Positions 49,401 to 61,214 of a DNA stretch of 64,000 bases are shown here, piece by piece (within the stretch, counting starts at the first letter, position 1; every line of letters begins with the position of its first letter). The notes under the pieces are model-generated. The model was not told the DNA's origin and ran no database searches. It was given only the letters and a program-made list of their open reading frames with translations. This DNA is from Klebsormidium nitens (Eukaryota; Streptophyta; Klebsormidiophyceae; Klebsormidiales; Klebsormidiaceae): positions 47,934-111,933 of the forward strand of contig DF237235.1 of NCBI GenBank assembly GCA_000708835.1, written 5' to 3'. The translations under genes and the position numbers were made by a program.

Positions 49401-52400
49401 CCAATCAAGGTTTCTCCAATCAAACTGGACCAGAGGCAATACATATTGAAGTCACAGATCGCATTCAAATGCGACGACTACATGTCATTTGCAAACCGCA
49501 GTTTTCGTTCGATCAGCACTCTTTACGGACGTTCTCGCAGATACGTCCTGAGTGCGTTTTCGGACGACAACCCGTCCATCCAGTTGGAAGCGTTCGAGCT
49601 GATGGAAGCGATCGGGCGGCAGTACGAACGGGAGAAAGCGGACGAACTGAAAGACACGCAGTACTATCTGCCGGAGGAAGCGGGGGCCGAAGGGCTCCAT
49701 TTGTCGCCGCCGTTCACACGTAAGTCGGCCTTTTTTGAACATCTCAAGTGCGGGGTGGAGTTGAGAAACTTTAAGATTCACAACGGGCAATGGAAGGACG
49801 CACCAATTAACATCCTAGGCACAAACCTACGCGCTCCGCAATTTTACCCAACCTACACCCCCAAATTGAACCAACCCGTTCCGCGACACTGATCGACTTA
49901 CACAAACTTATTGCATCTCAACCTGACATGAATAATAGTGGCTGTTTGGAGCAAGTACTGCTTTCTCATTGGTGTTTCAGCCAAAGGATGGACAGAAAAT
50001 GGGAAAGAGCGCATTTTGGAGGTCCGAGGAAAGGGGCTATTAAGTGCTTGAGAGGCTCTGTTTCACATAGCCTCCCCTCTCTCGCGCAAAGGTTTCCCAG
50101 CAGATTGAGGAGACTGCTCCTTGTACGTGGAAAACCCCTGCTTTCGCTGTTCGTTGAGGCGGTGCCGAAGCTTGCTCTAATGAAACACGCCTACTTACTG
50201 ATTGATGCAGCCAACTGATGTAGATCATTACCATTTCGGATCCGGTTGCAGGGAGGCCTTGTTTGGGCGCGCGCATATGCGTCCGGGGGATACAAAGCAC
50301 GTTGACTCGAGAAAACACGGAATTAGAATCGCTCCAAGTCCGATCAATCACGCCCACTCAATGAAGCAAGTTCTTTCTCGTTTGCAGGGAGGCCATGTTT
50401 GGGCGCCCGCATTTGCGTCCGCGGCTGCTTCAACCGGCTGGTGCTGCCGCTCGTGGCGGAGCTCAGGGCCTGGACCACGGGGACGAAAGATCACGCCATT
50501 GATCTGCTGACGACCATGCTGACGTACGCGGAGGAAGGCGCGACGCAGCACGTGCAGCCGATCCTGCTCGCGTTCCTGCAGCTGACGGACGATTTGTCCA
50601 TAGCTGAAAAGGTGAGCGCTTCTTTCCTTTTCATTGTCTCTCTCGTTGTCTTCACGTAGTCGCTTTGTTTGGTTTGAGTGGTACTGTGAAAAGGTGAACG
50701 CCTTGATCGGTTTCCGTTGATTATGTTACACTACGAAGCTGAGCGCTTTTGCTTCTTCCGCGGATGTTTCGTCCGTTGCCGAAAAGGTCGGGGCTCCGCT
50801 TCTTTCCGTTCGTGAAGGAGACAGCAATAGCTTCGTTTGTGAGATTTGTTAGAAAGGCGAGTGCTTTGCTTACTTAAGACGTCCTGTAATCCTTTGATTA
50901 CGGTTTTCTTCTGTCTGAAGCCCGTAGCCGTTTACGCCTAAGGTCGACATCTGCTAGGCTGCTCCATAGCCGAACTACAGACTTTGTCAGAAGTTAGGGA
51001 AGACTAGCCTCTTGGCACCGAAACTTTGTAGCACAGTGAGGTTAGTCGGTTGACTCGGCTATCTAGATGGACTCGGCAACCTTGCAACGGCAGCCAGAGC
51101 GGCTGTCCGCTGTCCGCTTTGTGCTGGTAAGCCTCTAATAAAGGGCGACCCCGTGAACCTTTTGTTCACATTCGGATTTTGATGGCCTTGGTCACCGTTG
51201 CCAAATTGCACTTGAGAATCCTCGCTTTTCGACGCTGTCTACTAAAGCCGTACCTCGACCCAGAAGGAGTCAGCTTCCAACACCGTACATTCAGACGAGC
51301 CCAAGCTCTCCTACCGAGTTGCCATTCCAATAACGGACGACGAGAGAACCAACGGTCAACCAAGTAGCGGCAAATTGGTCATTGGGCTGCCACAAGCTAC
51401 ACAAAGCAAAGACCAACAGCTGCTCAACAGATAATATGCAATGACGGTACTCCGTGCTTCTCTTTTTGAAGGTTTATTTTATGTCCTTTTTCTTTTACCC
51501 CAGGTCCACGACTGCTGCCAAATTCTCGGCACTTTTGTTCCGCCTTCCGCATATCTTCTGGTCCTTCTCCCGCGCATTCAAGGCGAAGTCGGCGAAGCCG
51601 ACGCGGCCGCGCGCGCGCGCGCGCTCCACTTGCTCGCGCGCCTGCTCGCCGCCGCGCCTTCGGATGGGATCCGTTCCGTTCTCCCGGACGTCACATCTTG
51701 CTTAACGGAACCGGAGCTGCTGAACGCCCGGAGCGGAAGGTTACGAACGGCGGTGGCAAGCGTGACGTCAGCGGTCGTCAGCGCGTGGGAGAGAGACGGC
51801 GGAGGAGAATGGGGGGAGGAACTGATTCCTATGTTGTGGATCCTACTCAATGTGGCGGCTAGAGAAGACCATGATCGGATGTCTGAGGACCAAGTCCAGG
51901 TAACTGCGTCTTTTCATCCCACTTTGCATATGTATGTTCTGTCTTTCTTTACCCTCTTCTGGTGACCCGCAATCTGGTTGTTGACCGTGGTTAGAAGATG
52001 CTCTGACAGGTGATGAAAGATCCTCAGACGTTCCCACAATGGATTTGCGATGGCCTTCGTTGCCTTGTTAATCCCCATCCGCAACTCTTTGTTTGTGACA
52101 TAACGCAAACATTGAGGATGAATGTTGCGGGCCACTCCCGCTAGAGTACGACACGAAGTCTCTACCATGCCCCTCACTTGTTGAAAACTCTCACAGGCCT
52201 GCTAAGTAACGGAACCATAGTGCGTTTCTCAGATTGTCCCAAGTCCTTTGACTCTCAAGTTCTTAGACTCCATTTAGATTCTCCTAAATCAGTAGATTTT
52301 TGGCTTCTCGACACTGACTATATTCTTACTTTTCAGGGACTCTCGAACTTGGAACATCTTGCCCGTGCCGAAGGCTTCCCGACTGCGGCTGGTCTCTTGT

Positions 52401-53254
52401 CTGCGCACCTCGACAGCATCCTCGCCCTGCTCTCCCCTGCTGCCACGTGGCACGAGCAGACGCCAGACCTGGCCGTCTTTTCCCTTGTCAAAGACCACGT
52501 GGCCGCCAGCGGTGACTCTGAAACCGCCAAAAGGTGAGTTTCGCGAACTCAGGTTGCTTTTGTGTGACCGCTTTGAAGGTAATGTAGAACCTCTCGTGCT
52601 GACGCAAGTCGTCTTCAGGATGAGTACTTTCGGAAAGACGGTCACGGTCATCTTTTTGGAAGTCATATCTTATGATACTTTTTCCAAATCCTCGTTGATA
52701 CTGTCTTTTCTGGTCAGCATACGCAGCCCCACTCGTTTTCCTGTCATGTCTTTCAAGGCGGTCGCGTCAGCATCAAACTCCTTTGCCTGCCACTGCTGTA
52801 CTTTCGCGACTACAGCGATTCCATTGGACGTCTTTTCAAATGACGACTTGAGTTCAGGCTCACATCGAAGCGTCGGTTCATGCAGGTTAGCCGCCTTTGA
52901 GGAAGACGCAAAATCGTCTCCGGCGTATGACGCCATACAGAGCAGGTGAGGCTCCGCTTCTCGGAACTTGCTTTCTGCTCTCGTCCTCACCAGCTTTGGA
53001 CACCGAAAGCATTGCTACCTTCTTTTTCCCTCTCACTTCGTCTCACTTCGATTTCGAACACTATTCTACACTACTGGAACGTCTCAACGCGATTGTGGGC
53101 GGTTCAATATCTTCTTCTTCCGATCAGCGAATCTGAAAATTGCTAACGAGGTGACAGGAAGTCAGCTCTGTTGCTTTCTCTTGCAAAGCCCTTAAACGTG
53201 GCACCTCTTGACTGGAAACATTCACTTCGTTGTTCGTGCATCCGGCCTCCATAA
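46476..53254 (+). CDS. DNAAF5: Dynein axonemal assembly factor 5 (HEATR2 homologue)
   Basis: A cytoplasmic HEAT-repeat factor that preassembles outer and inner dynein arms before flagellar import. Nine exons: 46476-47089, 47606-48227, 48764-48888, 49541-49719, 50388-50611, 51504-51899, 52337-52533, 52886-52945 and 53158-53254. The product of 837 residues compares with 855 in human. HEAT helices are evident: DPSAAIRKRALTQLRRLML, LLEEVPDAVLSLLPYAIPAL, LLARLLRSLLKHAGKAIGAY, EVAQELCLCVEDYGKLLG and DPTVAVRREFLATLGDWLL. KDHAIDLLTTMLTYAEEGAT plus TQHVQPILLAF matches HEATR2. A linker rich in Ser, Thr and Lys interrupts the second block. The last two exons are short and less conserved, so the extreme C-terminus is the weakest part of the model. 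Together with IFT54 it supports motile flagella. Confidence 0.93.
50240..50290 (+). repeat. Copy of the DNAAF5 exon 5 acceptor and 5' edge
   Basis: TTGCAG followed by GGAGGCCTTGTTTGGGCG starts a copy at 50252. The true exon starts at 50388 with TTGCAG and GGAGGCCATGTTTGGGCG. Similarity continues for ~36 bp (GCGCATATGCGTCCG versus CCGCATTTGCGTCCG) and then ends. Spacing is 136 bp. Confidence 0.85.
50587..50880 (+). repeat. Copies of the DNAAF5 exon 5 3' edge and donor
   Basis: The true exon end GCTGAAAAG/GTGAGCGC (50611) is followed in the intron by TGTGAAAAG/GTGAACGC (50693), GCCGAAAAG/GTCGGGGC (50786) and TTAGAAAG/GCGAGTGC (50856). The 50786 copy also shares the upstream CGGAYG.TT.GTCC and the downstream CTTCTTTCC, so it spans the junction. 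Confidence 0.7.
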
Positions 53255-54472
53255 GCTGCCCCATGTCGTCGTCTGACCTGTCCCTTAGATTCGTCTTAAC
53301 TAAACTTTGAACGGTTGCAAGAGAACTTTCGCAGATGATCCTGCATCCTACTGTTGGTGAGCTGCTTTGAACGCTCAAAACATAACAGTTGAGAAATCAG
53401 GAACTTGTCCCTTCCTGCAGGCTGCAACAGCGGTGAGACGTTGGACATAGGTGGTACTAGTCACAACGGCAGCAAACGTAAGAATGCTGCCGCTGACAGA
53501 AAAGAATCGGTTAGATGTCCAAGTGGGCAACCTCGTGGGGTCGTCGGATGCTTGCAGTCCATATCCCGGCTGGCGGCCGGAGCTCGGCTCGCCGGAACTT
53601 CCGCTACAGACCCCTCGGCTACAGATTTATCGTGTCTGCCGAGGTGGCATGTTGATGAAGGCTTGCGGCGCACTGACAGAAGCCCGATTTGTTCAGCTTA
53701 CAAGCCGTTGCCAGGAAAGCGAGTTCGCTTCATTTGGTAATCATCACTGTAGTAAAAAGTTGCAAGTCAATACTGCCACAATGGTGATCTTGCAGCATTC
53801 GTGACATTTCAAACTCGATCGGCCGGCTATGGCGCTAGCCCCGTTGTTTCCATTGGCCCTGCGATAATGTTCTTTGTGAGTTCAAGAGCGCGGGGCGGCC
53901 GCATGCCGGCTACCCAGACGTCTTGTAGGTAGTATTCTGCATTTCATAAAAGTGCTTGCATTCCTTTGAACGGATGATGCAATGATGGTCGACCATCGCG
54001 TTCAATTCTCTAAGTTGCGATCTAGCTGCCGATCGCGCAGCTAGGTTGAACATCAATGTGCTATACTGATCGAAGGCCGCCTATAGACAAGTGCATAGCT
54101 AGCTCGTAGTCAATTGGACTGCGAGACAGTCCGGTCACTCATGCGGTGCCGGCAGGCGCGGCCAACACATACCAAGGATCCACTTCATCCAATGCCCGCA
54201 TCATTGATCAATCACCCATTCAATTGCAGCTGCAATGATGTCTTGATCGTGCAAGAATTGTCTTGATTCTTATGTTCGGCATATACTAGTGAACCGAGAA
54301 ATTGGTCAAGTTAAAGCGCTGCAACCTGCGCACATGCCCCTGGATCTGGTTGTACAGCAACTTCAAAAGCAACCAGACCTGTAGCCAATGCTTTCACTTG
54401 GCGTTGACCCCCTGCATACTGTACAAATACCTGGCTTCTTCTACCTGAAAGGTTACCTGAGGCATGCAATCC
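53255..54472. other. Convergent intergenic region, DNAAF5 / CWC15
   Basis: Contains AGCTAGCT at 54097-54104 and CTAGCT near 54013. Plus-strand frames at 53405-53804 overlap and have no family match or splice support. Nothing else is supported. Confidence 0.5.
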
Positions 54473-56266
54473 TTACTTGACATACTTATTCAAGAACTTC
54501 CTATGGAAATCGTTTCTGATGGTATCGTTGATGAACCGCTTCTGCTGCTTGGGCTCCCCCCTCGTTTGGTTCTTGAATACAACATCATCATCCCACCGCC
54601 GCTTCACCGCAAAACTGACTCCTTGCCCCAGCAACGGGTTCCCCCTCAGCAGATCCTCCTCCTTCATCTTACTATTCACCGCCAACTCCTCACGCTCTTT
54701 CCTCAACCTCTCCGCTTCCCTCTCTTTTTTGATCCGCTCTAGTTCTGCCAACAACTCCGCCGTATCGTCCTCTTCCTCATCACTTTCGTCCTCGCTTTCG
54801 CTCGGCTCATCGTCATCATCGTCCGCGTCTACTGCTTTCGGTACAAGTTTCTCTTCCTTTTCTTTGTTTCCAGGCCCGATCAGAAGCAGGTCTTCTTTCC
54901 GCTTCCGCTCAAGGTCGGCCGGCGACTCCCCCTTAGACTGCCGATGCTTCTGTTCGCGCTCCTCCAATTCCGCCCGCAGGTCCTTCTTGCGAACCTCATC
55001 TAAGAGCAAGGACGTGATGCATCTGATTAGGGACTCCCCCAACAACAGCAATTCGGGGATGTTGAATTCTCGTGTTTTTAGGTTCTAAACCCACCTAAGA
55101 CGTTAGGATGCCTTCCACAATCTAGCGTTTGCTTTGTGTTTGTCACTTACCAGGAACTCGGAATCTTGGAACTTCAGAGGAAAAGGTGAAGCAGAGGAAA
55201 GAAGGAAAACGTTGCAGACTAAAGCGCTAGATACCGGTGCTGCGCATAACACGCTGACTGAGCAACAACTCACGAAAATGAATCCAAACTTGTTGATTAA
55301 CAGGCATCAACTTTTTGAGGCCCCCAGAAGTATGACTGAAGCCCAATCTTTTCAAATACCCTCCTGACCAGAAAAGCATTGTAAGACACGAGCCGGTTGT
55401 CAAATAACTACCCTAGGCAGCCTTGTCCTCGCTCAACCAGGTACATTTGCCAAGTTGAACCAACAATGGATCCATCTTGATAGCGATTTGATTCATCTCA
55501 ACCTGCTGCAACCTGTGCTGTTGCGCAGACCAACACGCGTGTTTCTCGCAAACTTAGCCGTAAATTTGAGCCGATTGACTCTTCCACAGGAGCGATCATA
55601 TATCTCCTATTGTACACAAGCACACGCCCATGCAATGCTGAAGTAGACAAGCTCATTACGGTCCTGCTAAGGTTGCTGAAAAGATGAAAAGCTCACTCTA
55701 CGGGCTTCCAAAAGGTGTGCGTTCCAAACCCTAATCTGAGGGAAATTGCTGCTCTACCAACCCAGCAGGCAATAATACCTTGAGCGACAAATGAAATGAA
55801 GCTTTCCCGAACAAATCAAGCCAAGCCAATAAAGTCAGGCTCTCGAGGACTGGCAAATCGCCACCAGGACCGATTTGAAGCCAGCTAAAGCTACTCAATC
55901 TTCCCAATACCAAACGAACCAGTCATTAACGATGATGGCCCAAGCACACGCCTTCACACACAAGTAACATGGGATGCATCTCAAGATTACCACGTTCACA
56001 ATCATAACCCTGAGAGGAAGCATTTCAAACTGGTTCCGTCCATAAATGATCCGTTTGCACTTCAGCTTAGATGCTTACAAATGATGAGTAAAAGCAGACT
56101 AAGCCAACTCACCTGCTGTGCCTTGGCCTTCTCTCCTAACTTTGTTCGTAAGCTGCCCTGGCAAGTCCCTCGACGAAACCTGCTTGCTTGGGCCAAACGT
56201 CCTTCGGCCCCCCTGCTCTTCAGACCCCTGTGCCGGGGCCCACGTTGGCCGTGCAGCAGTTGTCAT
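54473..56266 (-). CDS. CWC15: Spliceosome-associated protein CWC15 (Cwf15/AD002)
   Basis: A Prp19-complex-associated protein of the activated spliceosome, nuclear. Two exons, 56113-56266 and 54473-54999, encode 226 residues. The start is MTTAARPTWAPAQGSEEQGG, as in human CWC15, with SRDLPGQLTNKVRREGQ after it. The second exon begins DEVRKKDLRAELEEREQKH, then SVDADD-like acidic residues (KAVDADDDDDEPSESEDESD), and closes with the near-invariant block LLRGNPLL, KRRWDDDVVFKNQ and RFINDTIRNDFHRKFLNKYV. The family's conserved N- and C-termini are both intact. The intron of 1.1 kb holds a telo-box. Very confident. Confidence 0.97.
55726..55734. promoter_or_regulatory. Telo-box AAACCCTAA (CWC15 intron 1)
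   Basis: Exact motif inside the first intron of CWC15, a usual place for plant telo-boxes in translation and RNA-processing genes. Confidence 0.45.
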
Positions 56267-57072
56267 AGCTCCTCAACTTTTTCTGTGGGGCTCGAAGAGA
56301 GAGGAGATGCCCACTACCCCAGTAGCAGACGCTTCGCTCCTGAGCTCTCTGAGGCGCCTCTTTCTCAACTTCAACAAGTGTTGACAGTTTCTGTGAGAAG
56401 TTGTCTTTCTCTCAAGAAAATTCTAGCTGCCATAAATCCCCGTTTTCTTGTGCCGTATTCATGTGTTCTATGCATCCTCAGCCACTCACGTATGATGAGC
56501 CAAGCCCCTGATCCATCCTCCGTGATCCTTCTACCGGCCAATCTACAAATCTCACAGGCAAGCAGTGGCTGAGCGCCGCTCGGGCACTGAGTTGACGACC
56601 ACCGGGCGGGGGCCGCGGCCGAGACCACCCACCTTGCATGATGACTTATACACTTATAGGAGGTCGGTCGAATATCGCTCTTAGCCTTGGGAATTTGAGA
56701 TTTAAATAGGTCATCGGGGTTGAACAGGTGATTGCTAAAGCGCTGGCAGGTCAGGTGCTGATGCGCTGCATTACAAAATTGTTTTCGAACAACGAGTAGG
56801 ACGAGTAGGGATAGTGAAGCTCCAGATGGAAGGGGGAAAGTTCTGAGACAGGGTTGACTGTGCTATGTTTACCGAGCACTGCAGAGTTGCCAACCAGGCG
56901 CTTCAACTTCGTTTGTCCATCAGGGGCGCAGCATTCTGGAAAGGGGCAGGATTCGACTCTCTGGCTCCAATTGGCGTTTCCTTTTGTAATCATATCTGTG
57001 TGAACAACTACTGCACACCAATCATTCTAGCGGGGCTTTCTCCACTTCAATCTTAGTCCTTGACCAGAAGTG
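56267..57072. promoter_or_regulatory. Divergent promoter region, CWC15 / YRDC
   Basis: 806 bp between opposed start codons. No third gene was seen; short frames here lack family features. Confidence 0.55.
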
Positions 57073-60000
57073 ATGAGGGGGCTGCACAGGTCAACGCAAT
57101 CTTGTCTAACAAGACCATCAGTTCATGTCCTGGTTGAAGATGCATTCCTGAGCTCAGCAACAACGTCAGCGAGGTGCCTTTTTGCCCAACTGCAAAACCA
57201 CCGCAACAGTCTCAGCATAAAAGGACTCCTGAAGAAGGAGCAAGTGCAGCGGTGCACCAGAGCTGGAAGCGGTGGCCTTCGCAGGGCAGACTGTGAGTTT
57301 GTCAATGCCCCCACCACCACTTCCATCACACAGAAGACACTTATGCAGCTCACTTGCCCCCAACATGTCCTTCTGTTCCAGACCACGGTTTTGAGTTTAA
57401 CTTGCACAGAGTATGTTGCTCAATGCAGCACTTCTCCCTCCTCCATAAATGATACAGTCTCGTGCCACTACAATCCTGTGCCTGAATGCCTGCCACAACT
57501 GAGCTGCTCGATGCAAGATTTGTCTTCTTCTTGTGTGCAGACATGGCGGCAGGATCGCCTGTTCTAACCAACATCTTGCCCGCCCAAGGTGCGTCACAGT
57601 TTTTTGTCGAGCTATCGCTCCACCCATTCTCTATCAGAAGCTTCCATCACCGCAGACTGTCTGATGCCCTTCCCCTTAGAGCTATACCACCAGCAATGAG
57701 ATTCTCAGCATTGTGACGTTCAAGTCTTAGCCCACCACCCATCATGCCATCCATCATGAGTTGGGCAGTCCTCTGGCCAGAAAGTTTTATCAGGGGGCTT
57801 GATGGGGACTCATAGGGCCTCTCTCCTGGTGGCCGTTCCCCCTGGGGGTGCGGCCTGAGAAAGCTCATATTCGTGCCAACTGTCACACAGAATCCATGCT
57901 GAAACAGAATCCATGCTGAAACCAAGGGACTCTCTTTGTACACTCTCTTTTTTGACTCCTTGTCCCGCTGTCTTTCAGCTGCCCTCTCAATCCCTTCACA
58001 GAGCTTTTCGACAAGCAAAGCTTCCTTGATCGCATCTCTTCTTTCCATCGTTGTGAAACAGAGATCGTGTGCTGTGTGAAAAGGATGTCAATGTCCCTCT
58101 CTTGAAAGTATCTGATGGAAATGCAGATGACCACATTGAAGCAGCGTCGAAAGCACTCAAGGAGGGCCTAGTTGTAGCTGTCCCAACGGATACTCTGTAT
58201 GGGCTGGCGGCTGATGCTGGGTGAGCTGTCCCTTAGGCTCATGGAATCGGATCTAGGATAAGCCATATTGTTTGCGCCTGAGCGCAAGTTGTATCTTAAT
58301 CTTCTCTTCTTGGCAGTATCTGAGCACAGGAACATTTGACGTTAACCAGAAGGCATGCATGTCCAAAATTTAACAAGAGGTGGGGAGCTTCTCACCTCTG
58401 TCATTATTTCCCTCCGTTTTCATTGTCACTGACGTGATGATTGTCGCAGAATACCGTATGGCTGGACAAATTCAAAAGTTCGTAGCTTAAGCGTGAGCTA
58501 GGACACGAAGTCTTTGATCTTTAAGAAAGAAAGGATATAGAGAATCTTCAAAGGGTTCTTGTAGCCTGACTGCCAGAATAGCACCTTCCGGTTTGTTAAC
58601 CTTGCTTATAATCATCACCCACCGCGAGGGGCCTCGTCAACGCTTGACTCGTCCAATTTTCATTCCTTCTCCTACTCTGCCTGCACTACCCAATTCACAC
58701 CGCCAACTACCAGTACAAGCCCATGATTCCTATAGGCTGACTCAAGAATTGCCATGTACTTTGCACCTGCCACTTTAATCTGGATGAGAGTACTCGAGCC
58801 GTTGCCTTTTTTGAACTTGACGCAGCAGATTCCCTCTTTTTGTGCCTTGCGTTCAGTGATATCGAGGGCGAAGTCTCTCGCAGACTAACACCGAGTTTCT
58901 TTCTCCGTCCCCAGGTCCGCATCTGCTATTCGACGCCTATACGAGATCAAGGCGCGGCAGGCCAGCAACCCCATTGCTATCTGTGTAGCAGACATTCCGG
59001 ATGTTCAGCGCTATGCCAGTACGGACCACCTGCCGACGGGGCTGCTGGAAGCCCTCCTTCCAGGCCCAGTTACTCTGGTGCTTAACCGACGTACGTATCC
59101 TGTGTCTCCTATGATTGCTCTTCTCTTAGCCGAAAACCTTTGGCAATAGAGAATGGTGGCAGCTGCACGCTGTCTTAAGGTCGTGTGAAGGGACTCGAAG
59201 GAGACTGAGTTTTCTGGTTATAACTTGATTGTTGTGTCGTCAAGCCGCTGACAACAGCATTCCTATGTTTCAATCGTTTGAGTGTTGACCCTTCTGCTCG
59301 TCTAGTAGAGATCTCTTATACTTGACTTCTGTATATTTTCGCCCTGCTCCCTGACTGAGAACCCTCTCCCACGTTCGCTTTCTTCGGACCCTCCTGAAAC
59401 ACGTTACGTTCTTGTTGATCGATGCATTGGTTTCTTATCGCCCCAAATATACTCTGCTTCGTTCATTCTACCTTGCAACCCTGGAAAGACCCGATCTTCC
59501 AGATAACCTCTTTGTGCTCCAGTGACTGTGTTTTGGCATGTTGGGGTATGCCCAAGCCCTCCGAGCACCCTGCTGCTCACTGTAGTCCTGACTTCACCTT
59601 TGAACCGGCCACATGCGTTTGACGGGAAGGGGCCTACGAACAGAGGACAACTTCTTTGCCTTGTAAAACCCCTCTCAATATACTCACCTTCTTGTCACTT
59701 ACGCATCTTTCGTCTTTGTCGTTCTCTGGCTCGCACCCTTTGCTCGACGACTGAAACAAATCGACCCCGCTCTCTCTCCTGCAGTTTCGGACGGTCCTCT
59801 CTGGGCCGCCAAGCTTTCCTCTTCCTGACCCTTCGCTGCTCTTTCGCTTTTGCAACCTCTCAATCTTCTGTGAATGAAGTTGACGAATCTCGTTATTTCT
59901 TACCCAGTTTCGGGCGGCCCCCTTTCGGACGACCTCAACCCCGGCGTCCCCGGCATCGGTGTCCGAATACCGGACGCCCACTTCATCCGCAGTCTCGCCC

Positions 60001-61214
60001 GGCACTTTGGAGGAGCGCTGGCGCTGACGAGTGCCAACGTCAGCAACGCAACGAGCACGGTCGCGGTGGACGAGTTCCGAGAGCTGTGGCCCGCGTGCGC
60101 GCATGTGTTTGACGGCGGTCGCCTCCAGGTGAGGCTGCCGACTGGGGTTTTCGGCGACCCTTTCTGGCACTGTCAAACGAAGTCCTGGGGAGCTCCGGTC
60201 GACGTGATTGCAAGTGTTGGCTAACGGTCGCCTGCTGCATAGGTTGAGCTAGGTTTCATTAATATCTAGTGGCGGCCGAGTTTTGCCACAGTCGTTGGCA
60301 TTGTGGCTACATTCGGACGTTTTTGATGGTGTTGGTTTGCAAGCTATGTACCAGGCAAGTGTGACGCATGCCTTCGTGGGCCCTCAAGCCAGGCACGTTC
60401 ATCACCATTAGCGGCTGAACGCCGTGCGGAAGGAATGGGAACAGGGAAATACAGGAAAGTTTGGAAACAACTAGAGGGGCAAGAGAAGAAAGGAAGCAGT
60501 ACGTCACTGGGGCAGTAGTTCGGCAGAGATTCCCTCGTTGTTTCAAGAATTCCCAGCGGCGCAATCTGGGTTCTCGCGCCTCCCATGTTCTCGGAACGGC
60601 TCCGTCAAGGGCAAAGACCTCAATTAGTCCCGTGGTGGATCAAGTTGACGACGTCATAGTGTGCAGGGGCTTCTCATTTCGTGTCGCCACGTTGCGTAGA
60701 TTCGTTTGCGAAGAAGACGGACAGACATGCCCTTCGAAGCGACAGGGGCGATTACCTGGCTGCGAAGCTGATTTGATGATTTCGAGACTGTCAGGGGGGG
60801 ACGGCATTGCGTATTTCCTTGCTTACTCAGCGCTTTGATCAACTCGTCGGTGAGTAACAGACGTAAATTGCCGTAGAATCTACTTAGACACCTTGCTTCG
60901 CACTAATCAAACAGTACGTCTCCTTGTGACAGGGCAGTAGAGAGGGCTCCACGGTAGTCGATCTCACGAAGCCGGGTGGTTACCGGATACTTCGGCCTGG
61001 CAGGTATGTAACGCGTTCTTCAGACAGGATGTCCAACGTGACAAGACCTTGATGCGAGTCGCTGTATTCTTCTTCAATCCACGGTCTTCTTGCCCGTTCG
61101 TGTCCTGCCAGTTTGTTTGTTGTGAACTGACAAGTTGTATTTCTCTTTTTCAGTGCTTTCAAGTCCACAACGGCAGTTCTGCAAGAGAAGCACGGCCTTC
61201 ACGACTCAGCATGA
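57073..61214 (+). CDS. YRDC: Threonylcarbamoyl-AMP synthase, YRDC/Sua5 domain
   Basis: Makes threonylcarbamoyl-AMP from threonine, bicarbonate and ATP, the first step of the tRNA t6A37 modification. Seven exons: 57073-57292, 57541-57588, 58064-58220, 58915-59090, 59908-60128, 60933-61003 and 61154-61214, encoding 317 residues. Motifs: VVAVPTDTLYGLAADAG, AIRRLYEIKAR, NPIAICVADI, LLPGPVTLVLNR, GIGVRIPDAHF, LALTSANVS, VFDGG, GSTVVDL and ILRPGSA. The length matches the short YRDC type without the C-terminal Sua5 domain. The first exon is Arg/Ser/Leu-rich and would serve as an organellar presequence. A second in-frame ATG opens exon 2 (57543), leaving a protein that starts MAAGSPVLTNIL. Exons 1-2 are supported by frame and splice sites, not by homology, and the exon-3 acceptor (GAG) is slightly unusual. 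Confidence 0.93.
57888..57921 (+). repeat. Exact 17-bp tandem duplication in YRDC intron 2
   Basis: CAGAATCCATGCTGAAA occurs at 57888-57904 and again at 57905-57921 without mismatch. It is intronic, so a recent slippage event is the likely origin. Confidence 0.9.
59773..59933 (+). repeat. Copy of the YRDC exon 5 acceptor and 5' edge
   Basis: CTGCAG/TTTCGGACGGTCCTCTC at 59785 precedes the true CCCAG/TTTCGGGCGGCCCCCTT at 59908 by 123 bp. Similarity covers the acceptor and about 20 exon bases. The upstream copy soon reaches TGA in every frame that would keep the family sequence. Confidence 0.6.

Noticed and set aside
53405-53804. Overlapping plus-strand frames after DNAAF5
   Set aside because: No HEAT-like pattern; the preceding exon already reaches a stop that gives the family length, and joining these frames meets an early TGA.
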